Source of the DNA: Dendrocalamus latiflorus
Lineage: Eukaryota > Streptophyta > Magnoliopsida > Poales > Poaceae
Direction of reading: 5' to 3'
DNA length: 64,000 nucleotides
Assembly: GCA_017311315.1 (NCBI GenBank)
Contig: CM029646.1
Span: forward strand, 2,387,738-2,451,737
Shown here: positions 25,074 through 36,522 of the stretch, piece after piece
Position numbering within the stretch: position 1 is the stretch's first letter
How the letters are laid out: each line of letters opens with the position of its first letter
Notes under the pieces: model-generated
Database searches by the model: none
What the model was told of the DNA's origin: nothing
Seen by the model: the letters and a program-made list of their open reading frames with translations, nothing else
Position numbers and translations under genes: made by a program

Positions 25074-25910
25074 ATGGCCGACCGCGTCCACCCCATGCCA
25101 TCGCCACCCTCCTCCCCGACTCCTCCACCGGATCAGGACGCTGAGACCACGCCGCTCCATCCGAGCTTCCACCGCCCGCCGGCCCCGCCGCCGGGCACGT
25201 ACATCATCCAGGTCCCCAAAGACCAGGTCCTCCGCGTCCCGCCCCCGGACCGCGCGCGCCGCTACAGGAAGTTCGCCGCGCGCCCCGCCCGCCGCCGCTT
25301 CCTCTGCAGGGCCTGCTTCGCCGCCTGCGCCGCCCTCCTTCTCCTAATCATCCTCGCCGTCGCCTTCGTCGGCGCCGTGTACCTCGTCTTCCGCCCCCGC
25401 GCGCCATCCTTCTCCGTCGCCTCCCTCTCCATCCGCGGCCTCGACGCCCTCGCCCTGCCGTCCTCTTCCTCCTCCACGCAGCTCTCCCCGGAGATCGACG
25501 CCGCCGTCCGTGCGGACAACGGCGCGAACAAGAAGGTCGGCATAGACTACCGCGGCGGCGGGGAGGTCACCGTCTCCTACTCCGGCCTGCAGCTCGCCGC
25601 CGGTCAGTGGCCCGCGTTCTACCAGGCGCCGAGGAACGTGACGGTGCTCTCAACGTCGTTGAGTGGGAAGGGCGTGAGCTTCACGGAGGAGCAGAGGAAG
25701 CAGCTCGCCGCGGAGCAGGTGGCGGGCGCGGTGCCGCTGACGGTGGAGGCGAGGGTGCCGGTGCGGGTGAGGTTCGGGAAGGTGATGCGGACGTGGACGG
25801 TGGACGTCAAGGCGTGGTGCGAGGTGACGGTGGACAAGCTGGCCGGCAAGGTGACGGCGGCGAACAAGGGGTGCAGGGTCAAGGTCAGGCCGCTCTGGTG
25901 GTGGTGGTGA
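25074..25910 (+). CDS. NDR1/HIN1-like (NHL) LEA2 membrane protein
   Basis: Intronless, 278 residues. A Pro-rich cytoplasmic leader has a TYIIQVPKDQVLRVPPP motif seen in NHL13-like proteins, followed by a basic patch KFAARPARRRF. A single hydrophobic segment lies at about residues 81-106 (ACFAACAALLLLIILAVAFV). The LEA2 (WHy-like) beta domain follows to the end, including NKKVGIDYRGGGEVTVSY and, near the C terminus, VTAANKGCRVKVRPL. The expected topology is type II, plasma membrane, with the LEA2 domain outside. Family members act in defence signalling and stress. The start at 25074 has a good context (GCCATGGCC) and follows a TATA-like box by 50 bp. Its duplicated promoter may affect expression. 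Confidence 0.9.
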   Translation: MADRVHPMPSPPSSPTPPPDQDAETTPLHPSFHRPPAPPPGTYIIQVPKDQVLRVPPPDRARRYRKFAARPARRRFLCRACFAACAALLLLIILAVAFVGAVYLVFRPRAPSFSVASLSIRGLDALALPSSSSSTQLSPEIDAAVRADNGANKKVGIDYRGGGEVTVSYSGLQLAAGQWPAFYQAPRNVTVLSTSLSGKGVSFTEEQRKQLAAEQVAGAVPLTVEARVPVRVRFGKVMRTWTVDVKAWCEVTVDKLAGKVTAANKGCRVKVRPLWWWW

Positions 25911-28699
25911 TCGCCATTTGCCGCGCGTAATACTCTGGCATGGCAAAGCCGACTTGCCACGCTAGCGTAAATGGCTTGCCACAGGCAAGGTTTGTTATGA
26001 AACAGGAGGGGTGCAATCTTGGTGTACTGGGGCTGGTGCCAAGGGTCAAACTGCCCATTCCTTTTGTGCACCTTTTTTTAATTTGTTTGAGTATTATATT
26101 GTGAGTATAAAGTTATACTCCATAAGACTTTATAGCAAAAAATTTATATAGTATACAAGACTATGTCAAGAGAGATGGCTATCCTATCAAGTTTTCTATT
26201 TTTACACAAAGCAAGCTTTCATTTACAATGATGAGTGATATACTGTAACAGAAAGTTGTAAGAGCATTTGAATTTAATAAGCAAATAATATTAAATTATA
26301 AATAATATATTTAAACAAGGGGCTTGCTGCCCTAAAAACAACATAGCGGTAAATTCCCTTTGCCGACCAAGTCCTGTATGGATTTACCCATCTACGCTTT
26401 CCCCAAACCATTTTACAAATTATAAAGCTACTTATTTGTGGGATATAATCAAGTGGTATTTATAACCGGGCACACGGCTAATTAAATAGATTTACACTCT
26501 ACAAAGATTGTACAACTTTACCCATATGACATAAACATCTCACAATGCTATACATGTGATGCAATACAGTAGGTACCCTATTTGAGAGTTATGACATAAA
26601 CATCTCACAATGCTATATATATCATGCGATACTATACGTACTCGATTTGAGAGTTCACGACGAAGCTTTTACATTATCGTTCCTAACAACCATCACGTTA
26701 TGATACCTTCCTGAGACGTGAAGTGCCTCTCCAACATCTCAAGGCTCATACAATGTGTTGGTAAACCTTGCTTGAACCAGCGATGCCCCTATGAACACGG
26801 ATGGACCTCCATAACCGCACTAGCCCAAAACCTACAATCTACCACCTACGGTTAAGATACTAGAGCATGATAACTTATTATGCTAAGGTCTCCCCATAGA
26901 GACACATATGGGTGTATGAGAATACTTGGGCCTATGGCACAATAGATCGGTCCTTAATGACCTGGGTGAGACAACCATAAACCAAAATCTCATACTAACT
27001 GCACCGTTCTCTACAACCACTCATCCAAGTCTAAAATATTTTTCAATTTTATTTATTAATCAAAATAATAGAGGTATCATCTCTAGACCAAAATATAAGT
27101 GTTTCCTATTTTTTTAATAATTTGACCAAATCCCAATCTAGCACAACTAGTATTGATATGAGCATGGCTAAGCATCAACAATTCATTTCTTCCACAACTA
27201 AATATACAAGCGGTTGATAGCAATACTATGGTGACAACAGTGAAAGTATCAAGTTATCAAGGTAGGGTCAATGCAACAAATAAATATAACCACCAACCTT
27301 ACCAACATAGCGATTTTACTGAAATTACATGAATGCATAATAATTTTGAAATACAACATACATAGTAGTGAAATATGGAATCAAAAATGTCAAAGGAAGT
27401 GCTTGTCTTACTTATTGAACTCTGGGTCCTCCTCTAAAGCGGTGTGAGGGACATTTGTCACGTGGGTATCTAATTAGTAAAAGTGAATTAACACAAATAA
27501 GAGTAAAATAAATTAAAATAGAGATAAAATCCAAATATTTTTAAGATTATGAAAGCTCATGAATTTAGAGAAATTTAGAAAAAATCACTCAATTTGGAGT
27601 TCAAATGGAAAGGTTATGGGTATTTGAATTCGGTTCGGGAAATAAAATCCAGAAAAATACAAGGAAAACACTGTGCAAGGGTTTCTTTTAAATTTTCAAT
27701 TTTATTTCTAAAGAAAAACCTAGATTTATTACATCATTATGCTGACAGGTGAGGTCGGGTGTATGTGGACCGAGTCCACGGACGTGTTTACAGACCATGG
27801 GGCCCACATATCGGTGACACATAAATTAGAACTAAATTAAATTAAAATTTAGATTAATTAACTAGCCAGTCCCACACATCAGCAACTCACTTACCTCAAT
27901 TATTGCCATCCTCACTGGCCCACTTGACAGAGAGAACACAAAGTAGACCAGCTCTGGCCAAACTCACAGGTGGTGATGCCGCGGTAAAGCGTCATTAGGG
28001 AGTAGCAAAATAGAGCGGTGAGGTCAAGGAGATCTTATTGGTGGTGACGGTAGCTAGAGAGGTTGTCAGAGGTGGTGACACGGTGCTGGGAAGAGGCGAG
28101 GGAGCCTTGGCCATGCAACGGTGCTGGCGCGGAAGAGCGAAGCGAGCGAGCCAGGCTATAGCTTGAGCTAGAGGGAGTCTAGGCAATGCTACGGCAGTGG
28201 GCACAGGGACCAAAGGTCAATAGAGCCAGCCCAACGACATGAAGCCAAGGTGGCACCGTGGATGGCAACGGTGAAAACTCAACTACGTGCGCAAAGCTTC
28301 AAGTTCAACGAGCACAAAAGCAAGAGGGGACTACCAAAAGCTCACCACAATTGTCGGTGATGACGAGGGTAGTCTGTGGTGCCACGATGATGATGAGCAA
28401 AAGCAAGTGGAGAGGTTCATGATGTCAACGAGTGAAGGTGAGGGATAAGCTAGAAGGAGCCATGCATTAGCTTACACACATGTTGAGGATGATTCAAAAG
28501 CAAAGAATTGACGAGAAGCTCATTTGACTATGAGAATCGATGAAAATGGTAGTGGTGGTCAGAGCTAAGGAAGATGACGATGATACGACATTACACTACA
28601 CAGAAGGAGCAATAGCATGAGGGGTTCTGCTCATGCTAGAAACATACATGAAAAGACATGGAAGGAAGATGGCAAAGCTCACCGAAGGTGAGGTGGTGC
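25911..28699. other. intergenic, degenerate LTR-retrotransposon sequence
   Basis: 25911 to about 26100 is probably NHL 3' UTR. From about 26430 the text (ACCGGGCACACGGCTAATTA, repeated CATAAACATCTCACAATGCT at two sites 70 bp apart, and GGGGCCCACATATCGGTGAC near 27800) looks like grass Gypsy LTR or leader sequence. No gag-pol frame and no matched ends were found. The minus-strand frame at 27995-28213 has no recognisable content. Confidence 0.4.
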
Positions 28700-30180
28700 C
28701 ACTACTACAAAAAAGGCTATACTGGACGGCTACTTCACAGATGATTCATAGAGAATCATCTGTGTTGTAATTATCACAGACGGTTCATAGAGAATCATAC
28801 ATATGACGTAATAACCTCATCCCTTCAGCATACACGCAGATCCAGTCGGTCACCCCATGCCTGCATCTTAGGAGTCATGAGTGGAGGCGGCATCCTCGGC
28901 ACTGCTGCTCCCTCTGGTCGCCCGCTCCCTCCGATCGCCCGGTCCCTCCTCCATCCAGTCGTCAGCTTCCCTTCCTGCCCTGGCATCGGCCCACCGTCTC
29001 CACGTCTCTAAGAGTCGGAGACCCCGCCACCTCCATGCCCGATCTCCTTCCCTCCTCGCCAAGACGCTGGCGCCTGGATCCTCGACGCCGACCAGCCCCC
29101 TTGGTGAGCCCGACTGCCCGATCCCGCCCTGCCCCCGGCCTCGGCCTGCTTCCTCTAGTCGCCAGCTCCCTCCATCCGGTCCCCGGCTGCCCTTCCTACC
29201 TCGGCACCAACCTCGGCCCGCCGCCTCTAGGCCGCTCTTGTCTCCCTCTGTCCGGTCGCCTGCTTCCTTCGGTTGTCGGCTCTCTCCGTTCGGTCCCCGG
29301 CTGCCCTTCCCGCCCCAGCCCTGGCCTTGGCCCACCGCCTCCACGCCGCTAAGAGCCGCCTCTGCGCCCAATTTGATGCCTCCATGCCCGATCTGACGTC
29401 TCCATGCTCCAGCCCCCCTCAGTGTAATGCTCTATGTTTTACTTGTTTGTTTGAATCACTTTGTATGGTTTGTATGGAGCTTGGCGGGATTTGCCCCCAT
29501 TGTCTGTTTCTATCTGCCACCAGAGAATTGGTAGAAATCGAGGAGGAGCATTTCCTCTTGCCAGATTTGAAGTGACTGGTTCATGGCTTAAACATATTTC
29601 TAGCTAGTTAATACCAGTTGTATTTTCGACTATGCTTGGAATCTAGTGAAGATTTCTGCTAAGCTGTTGAAAGTCTTAATCTTTACTGGTTAGGGAGGCT
29701 GTTGAAAGTCTTAATCTTTGCTGGTCATGGAGGCTATATGCAAGCTTAATTGCATTGAATTGCTGTCTTCCAGCTCGTATGCCTCTGCAGTGCTTTATTT
29801 ATAAGTTGTGGCAATTGGCGCAGCAGCACAGATGAGTCGCTCTAACTGATGTGAACCAGTCAGATGCTTAAGAATCCAAATTTTGTTTTGCAGTATCAAC
29901 TTGCCACCTCCTCACAAGTGAACCAGTCAGATGCTTAAGTATACAAGTTGTATTTTCGTTAGCTTGTTTATTTGCTATATTTTTTCCTTGCTAAAGAACT
30001 ATAAGCTCATTCGATGTTTGAACTTGTCAAATTAGATCATAGCGTCTGGTGGTGGACCTGGTGGTGGATTCGGAGGCTCAGGTACGTCGTGTAGCACTGA
30101 TACTAGTGTGTGTGATCCTGCTATTTATTTGTATATATGTACTTATTAATTCTCATTCTTCTTCGCAGATGGTTAATTAT
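28700..30180 (+). mobile_element. CACTA (En/Spm-like) element, left end and 5' region; right end not found
   Basis: CACTACTACAAAAAAGGC starts at 28700. It is followed by the subterminal inverted motif CAGATGATTCATAGAGAATC / ATCTGTG and a second copy CACAGACGGTTCATAGAGAA. This is the layout of grass CACTA ends. Downstream is a GC-rich, Pro/Ser-rich low-complexity stretch (about 28880-29400) with internal duplications of CCGGCTGCCCTTCC. An exon-like piece (about 29400-29573) reads ELVEIEEEHFLLPDLK. A Gly-rich piece lies near 30050. No transposase is recognisable and no TTTGTAGTAGTG end closes it, so the right boundary is arbitrary. Confidence 0.55.
29663..29732. repeat. 35-bp tandem duplication
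   Basis: GCTGTTGAAAGTCTTAATCT begins at 29663 and again at 29698. A second duplication nearby repeats GTGAACCAGTCAGATGCTTA (around 29852 and 29920). Both lie in the putative CACTA interior. Confidence 0.75.
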
Positions 30181-30789
30181 ATTAGTCTAATAGTTAGGAG
30201 GGAGAACTGAAAAATAAAGCAATTTGCTATTTCAATATTAAGGTATTCTTGGTTTCTCAATTCCTTATAAGAATCCATTAATTTCTTATTTATTTATATT
30301 GATTACATATATAGACGTATCGTCATATCGATGTTTTTGAGAAAATGGCGAATCACGGTATCACCGTATCATGTATCCGTATTTATATCGGGGTATTTGG
30401 GCAACATAGAGAGAGAGAACATATTATCTCTCTTCACATCATTTTTTTCTATATAAGATTTTACTTATTTAATATATTTAAGAGACAGTTAAGATGGCAG
30501 TGTTGAAGATACCCAATACCGTAAATGCAGCCAAAGATGCATTGAAGTGTGCACGGAAACGCGTTTGCTGCAGCAATTGATCGGCAGAAAACACTCACAA
30601 GGCGGACACGCAATGAACTATTTGCTGGGGCGACTTTCAGTTATGCAGCTATAATTTCTGCACCCACGGTACCTGTGGCATCAGAGAACATTATCATAGA
30701 CCATGACTTAACACACAAATATCCAGATTCATATTGAGCGAAACAAGCAAAGGATTTTGATGCAATGAAACTGCCAAATTGATAACAGG

Positions 30790-31067
30790 TCCTTACACTG
30801 CGAAAAGCACCCTCCACTTCACCGAAATTGCGTATCCTTTGAAGGATAGCACTCTGCGGCTTTCTAAAATTACGTACAGGTCCTCGTTTAATTACGTACA
30901 GGTTCTTACAGGTCCTCGGTTTTTTTTTGCAAAAAAGCCACTTCGGTTTTCTCGAAATTACGCGTGTGTCCTCGAAATTTTTAAAGAAATTCCTCGCGAA
31001 TTATTGTCTCTTTTCCATCGGTCCACACGGTAGCTAGCGCGGCGTGGCGCCGCGCTTATACAGCTAG
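30790..31067 (+). mobile_element. Helitron-like 3' end, copy 2
   Basis: It starts TCCTTACACTG and ends CTAG (31064-31067) followed by T. A perfect 8-bp-stem hairpin GCGCGGCG-TGG-CGCCGCGC (31037-31055) lies 8 nt before the end. The body matches copy 1 at 16.25 kb in opposite orientation (for example TTACGTACAGGTCCTCG and CCTCGCGAATTATTG). An 11-bp direct repeat TTGATAACAGG flanks it (30779-30789 and 31068-31078), which Helitrons do not normally make. Confidence 0.55.
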
Positions 31068-31284
31068 TTGATAACAGGCGTAGAAGAAAAGAGAAGCACG
31101 CACAGGTGTGGGTATGGGTGTGTGCAACCATGCAAGTGCTGGGCCTGCTGGCGTCGGTCCATGGCAGTGGGCAGGCATGCGTATGCAAGTATGGGGGATT
31201 GGGAGTTCAAGAAGGGATGGTCAACAATGGGAGAACGAAGCACGCTTCAATCGCGCTTGTTCCTCGGCGGTTTCTCAGCCGGCG

Positions 31285-34200
31285 TTACGCAGAGGCGCCG
31301 TCGACTCCAAATGCATCCTGCAGAAAGCCATCTTGGTTGAGATCCACTTGCCGTTGGCGCCGCAAATATGGAAAACATTGATCGAAGTGTTGGGAATTCT
31401 CCTGCGAATTGAGCTGGTTGGATCAGCATGCCTACAGAGTTCCTCTATGCTTGCGCCATGGGAGACAATCACCCGCTCCCCCGTCAATGCAGCATAAATA
31501 AGTACAAACTTTAGTTTGGATTTGTTCATGAGCAACGGCTCGAATGACTGACAGAAATCGGCAACCATAAGTATACACATAAGATATTCAGATATTTAGT
31601 AGTACTGTGCAGAGTGCTGACGTCTTCTGAATTTTGTCTGCTGTGTTGTACTGAAAAATACTGATAATACCGTTTTCTTGTAATCGCCAAAAAAAAATGC
31701 TACCATGTTACGCCAATGGAGACTAAGAAGTTCTTGAAAGAAAGATAGAAGTTACAGGGATTTCTTGGCTCCTCTCATCAGATGAGGAAACCTTGAAAGA
31801 CTTGGGCTTGCTTCTGACGACATGATCAAAGCTTCAAGCCGTGGAGATCTCCCATTTGCCTTTCTCTCAGTGCTGGATCCAACACCAGCTGAAACAAACA
31901 GCTCATGAATTGAGAAACATCCACGAAGTAACAAACTAACTAGAAGAGATGGCAATCCGAAATGCCCATACATTCGATACGTCGCAGGCTGTTGCTATAG
32001 TCTGCGAAGTCTCGGCAGCACGCTTCAAATCAGAGTACACAGCAGCTGGCTTGGCTTCTTTGGAGAGCCGGCGGGCAACCTTGCAAGTTTGCATCACATC
32101 CCAATTCGGATGAAACCCCAAATTATAATCTTGTCTCGTTGTTATAAAAAGCAAAGCAAATATAAAGGATAAAAAAATAGGAGACATGTATTTAACGTGA
32201 AAAACCACAGATGCACGAAGGTAGAATTCACTGTATGAGAAGAATTACAAGTTCATGGTACTTTGGTGCACCTAAATCGTGTAACTACAAAGATACATAT
32301 ATGTGCTAGAGATCAGAGTCTCGAATGGAGAAGGAAACCAAATTAGAATAAGATACGCCTACCATTGCCATGCCTAACACAGCTCGAAGCATTCACCGCT
32401 CAGAGCCACGTCTAGCATAGTGTCTAGTATGGACATGATAACGAATTCGGATCACATTTTAATAATCTTCACCTTTAGACGAATTTCCTCCTATAGTCGA
32501 ATATCAAATCTCCTCAAAGTAAGCCTTCGTCACCAGACCTTATGCCTTGAAAGTCCATCGAACTAATTTTCAATAAGAAAGACTAGAACCATCTTATCCA
32601 AACGTTTTTCATAAAACAAAATTAAGCAAATCACCAGTAGATCTAAACACACAGTTATCAACAAAGCAGATGAACAAATCTGACTCTTCAATATTTCATA
32701 ACCAACAAACTCTAAGTCTGTGCAACTGACCTCCTGAAACAAATGCTCAATCGCAAACAGCACAAGCCAAAACATCACCTGTGAAGCTGGATAGACAGTG
32801 AAGAATTCATATCATAAAATCTGATATGCTTCACCTGAAACACAAAACTCAGCAAACAACGCTCATTGAAAGAGCAATTTACATGTGTGGCCATCACACC
32901 AATCAAACTCTTGGCTTCAAATGTATCTAAATCCCATGACATGATTGAAACTACTCCTGTGAAATTGTCTGGATGAAAGAAACTCTTGTGCCGTTAATAG
33001 AGAATAAACTGCAGTAGACCCCTCACATCGAGCTATGACAACTGGACAAACATTGCGGTATCCACGCAAAACAAACTCCTTTTTGCACTTAAATCCTTCA
33101 TCTCAAACTGAAAGTTGGAGTAAAACATTCACTTTCAAACAATAAAACCCTAGAGAACATCATGCTTGCAGCCATCAGAGTGTTATCAAACTTCTGAAAA
33201 TTGAATGTTGTTAAAGCCTCTATAATGGTCGTGCAAGTGCTCTAAATTGCAACGTATCTAAACGGTGAATAAAATACCAAATTCAGTTGTCCCCACAACT
33301 GATATTAATTTTTTTAAATCTCCTTGATCAATCTTAACCTAAATTGTGTTGAAAACCTGCAACTCCGTCTTAGACTCCTCATCTGCACATCTTACCATAG
33401 TAACCATAGAAGACAATGGATCGCCGAAGAAATCACCAATGATTAATCCCACATGGATACCACCAATAATAGACATAATAGCCTGAATTGAATAAATTCC
33501 ATCTTTAACAAAAAAAAACATGCAAAGCTAGCAACACAGTTTCTTGATGGAAGATGACGATCGACTAAAGCATACGATCACCGACGGAGATGGCGTAGTA
33601 CGACGTTGGCACTGGTGGCATGGGAAATGGTGTTGGTGAATTTAGCGCTGAAACAAGCGCCGAAGTAGAGTACCGGTTGACGCTCGATATGGCACGAGTT
33701 AGCACCAATTCAGAGTTGAGATGCAGAATGGACTCAAGATGAGTCAAAATTGCTGAGTTAAAGCTACTGAAATCTTCTGATACATATATTTGTGTATCTA
33801 GTAAGGGCTTATGAAATCCTTGGCACACTTCTATGTACTTGGAGCAAAAACTTTCCTTGGTGCACCTAGCAAGAGTCCTTATGTTGCACTTGAATTAGGA
33901 AACAAGAGATACCTTGGGACTCGTTCCATGATAATTGCACTGATTGGCTTTAAATCACGAAGGCACGGTGCTGCCTTCGCTTTGGATTTGGTGCTGTAGC
34001 CAGCTCCTTGCAAACGCGTTGCTCCTGATCTAGTTCGGTGTTGGTTCGTGGAAGCTGGCAGAAAAATTGATGATGCCCTATTGCCGCCGAAGTTGAGAAC
34101 CGCCAATGTGCGCGATGGCCGCCATTCATGCAACTTGGATTTCCCCTTGGAGCCGCGTGGTGGTTGCCCGACTTGATGTCGCACTGATGCCGCGCGCTAG

Positions 34201-35259
34201 CCACGGGATGGCCACCCCGGGAGGCAACTCCTCCCAGGGCAGCGAGTAAACTTTTGAACCCAAAGTTTTAATACCACTTACTATAAAATGCACGGTAAAT
34301 ATAGATGATCAAAAGAATAGAAGATAAGTGAAAAACCTTTGTGGAAAAAAAACACGGATGCATGAAGACGAGATTCACTATATGAAAAGAATTATAAGTA
34401 CGAGGAATTTCGACGCATCTAAACCGTGCGATTATAGGGGTACATATATAGTTAGAGATTAAAGTCCCAAACGGAGGAGGAAATCGAATCAGAGTCAGAT
34501 ACGTTTGCCGTTACTATGTTTGACATGACTCGACACATACATCGCTCAGTGCCACATCTCACATAGTATCTAATACAAACACAACGATGAATTCGAATCG
34601 CACTTCAATGCTCTTGGGGAAAGTACAGCATAGCATGACAGCTTGTTGTCTACCAGCCTCATTTAGCTCTACATTCATCGGTCCCTGTTAAGAAAAATTG
34701 GATGCTCTGCCAACTGGAGAAAATTAATGGAAGAATGACCAGGAGGGCCGAGGCTTCTTAGGATATGTACGATATTATAGATAACTGTTATATGTAATAT
34801 CGTCCATATCATTTATAGACATCACTAAACATAGTTATTATAATAAATTATGTTTTTTTGTCTCTATAGATAACTTCTCTATGACGTAATGTGTTTTGTT
34901 TCTCGCTTTACAGTCGACTGTTGCATATAAGACGATCTAATTCTCTATGGTCCCATCTCTCCTCTATATCATTTTATATCCTACGTAGCAATATTTATAA
35001 ACAGCTGATGTAAATCCATTGCACATGGCCATAATGCACAGTAGGAGGAGCAAAAACAATTAACAATTGGACTCACAAAAAAAAGGAACTTTTGCTTAGT
35101 ACTACTAACTGCAGATGGACAAGCTAGGGACCGGACAAGTATGGAGGAAAGACGAGAGCCGACCTGAATGATATGGAAGGCGTTCCCCGACGTCGCTCCA
35201 TGCCGCACCACCACCACCTCCGCGAACTGCTCACCTTGCGGCGAGGCTCGATCGGTCAT
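31285..35259 (-). pseudogene. phosphoglycerate-mutase-like (histidine phosphatase) pseudogene, downstream tandem copy
   Basis: It is the broken paralogue of the gene at 36523-45461, same strand. Exon 1 (35259-35164) keeps the frame, but the catalytic box reads RHGATSGN instead of RHGETSWN. Exon 2 (about 34676-34625) has lost its GT donor. Exon 3 (about 32090-31977) has lost one codon (YSD instead of YSSD). Exon 4 (about 31892 to 31752) breaks after LRERQMGDLHGLK with a frameshift and stop. The exon encoding GGGESLNQLSERC was not found. The last exon (about 31490-31285) retains VSHGASIEELCRHADP but has an internal deletion that shifts the frame before the old stop. An LTR element interrupts the intron between exons 2 and 3. 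Confidence 0.85.
32145..34615 (-). mobile_element. small non-autonomous LTR retrotransposon in the pseudogene intron
   Basis: About 290 bp near 32190-32480 is repeated directly near 34327-34610. Shared blocks include GTGAAAAACC, GATGCACGAAG / GATGCATGAAG, AAGAATTA, the GTGC/GTACATATATRTG stretch and CGCTCAGWGCCACRTCT. Next to the right copy, on the minus strand, GTGGTATTAAAAC resembles a decayed initiator-Met primer site, so the element is read on the minus strand. The interior (about 1.8 kb) has no clear gag or pol frame. The two LTRs differ a lot, so the insertion is old. Boundaries are approximate. Confidence 0.5.
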
Positions 35260-36522
35260 GGTGGCATCTGTTAACGGCTGCAGAGAGGGGAGTAAGGATA
35301 TATATATCCGGAGTTAGTAGTTGCAGGGTTGCAGCTTCCAGGAAGCCACTCCTGTGCTACTTTCTGATGCCACCGGCCTTGTGACCACGTTTTGCTTCTG
35401 CGCCAATTCGTCCAAGATGCAGTTCAGATGACCCTGCTACTCAGATGCAGTATGCTAGTACGCATGAAATAAACCAGCTGAGCAGGTCAAATACAAGGTG
35501 AGTTGTTATGGAAGGGAAGCTGACAAGGGTAAGAAAATTCCAAATCCCTCTATGCTGTTAGATCTAATCTTGACTTCTTCATGCATGCAGCCTCGTCACC
35601 AATAATCCTGCGCGTAGTCGTTCGTTAGTTTCGTTTTCAGTTGTAACTTGCGTCTAGTTATTTGCCTCCGGCTGAAACGTTCTGAACTGAAGAGTCAGCA
35701 GTCATTGTCATTCATGGATCAGACGTTTCTTTTAGTTATGTTTAGGAGGCTCTTTAGTTATGTTTAGGAGGCTCTTCTGGCTATATATTAGTGAGTCATT
35801 AGTAATGCTATGAGGTGAAGCGCTAAGAAACTCCATATGTAGTACAGTGAATAGAAGAAGTATTCTCTGTGTGTGTTTTATTTTGTATGCGTGTCCTCCA
35901 GTATGTTATCAACGAGAGATACTAGTTGAGAGGAAATCAATATTGTGTGTGTGTGTGTGCAGATTGATTGTTTGAGATACAACATTTCAAGTGGGGGCTC
36001 GCTCACACTTATAAGTTGTGCTTGCTCCTCTCCCACAATCCATGTGGGACTATTCCTAACAATCTCCCCTTCACACATGGATTGGACACTTCTGCAACCA
36101 CGAGGTCCAAGGAGTTGTTAGGCACCTGGGCTCTGATACTACTTGTAAGGTTGTTGCTCCGTTGTTCCGTGGGCTTAGTTGTGTTCAGCCCATTTAGACC
36201 TGTGACCGTTGAATGACGAGGCTATAGCCCCTCGAACTTCCAAAATCTGAATGCATTTTTGACTAGTTCAGTTCAGTTGCTAAATATACTGCATTTGCTA
36301 ACGTCAGGAAGTGACGAAGATCGGCAATCCAGCAACGCAAAAGAATGGCAATTGCAGACCGATACATCTGACCCGGTGAACATAAAAAATGGTTCTTGTT
36401 CGTGATTATTACTACACTGCGAAGTGCGAATAAACTAGCAATAGAAGAACGGGATATGCTTCAATTGTGCATGTCTGAATCACTGAATGTACCGACGAGA
36501 AACGAATCGCTGCAGGCCGGCG
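35260..36522. other. region between the tandem phosphatase copies, with LTR fragment and (TG)n
   Basis: Just upstream of the pseudogene start, GCAGCTTCCAGGAAGCCAC and GACCCTGCTAC match the flank of the intact copy at 45.55-45.82 kb, so the promoter was part of the duplication. A TG run lies at 35944-35959. 35960-36160 looks like the end of an LTR on the minus strand. It contains CTCCCACAATCCATGTGGGA and ends by GGGCTCTGATACTACTTGT, the complement of a Met-tRNA primer site. No gene is seen. Confidence 0.5.

Noticed and set aside
28868..29396. 171- and 167-codon frames on opposite strands
   Set aside because: Both are Pro/Ser- or Gly/Arg-rich low complexity within the putative CACTA 5' region, with no start context or domain.
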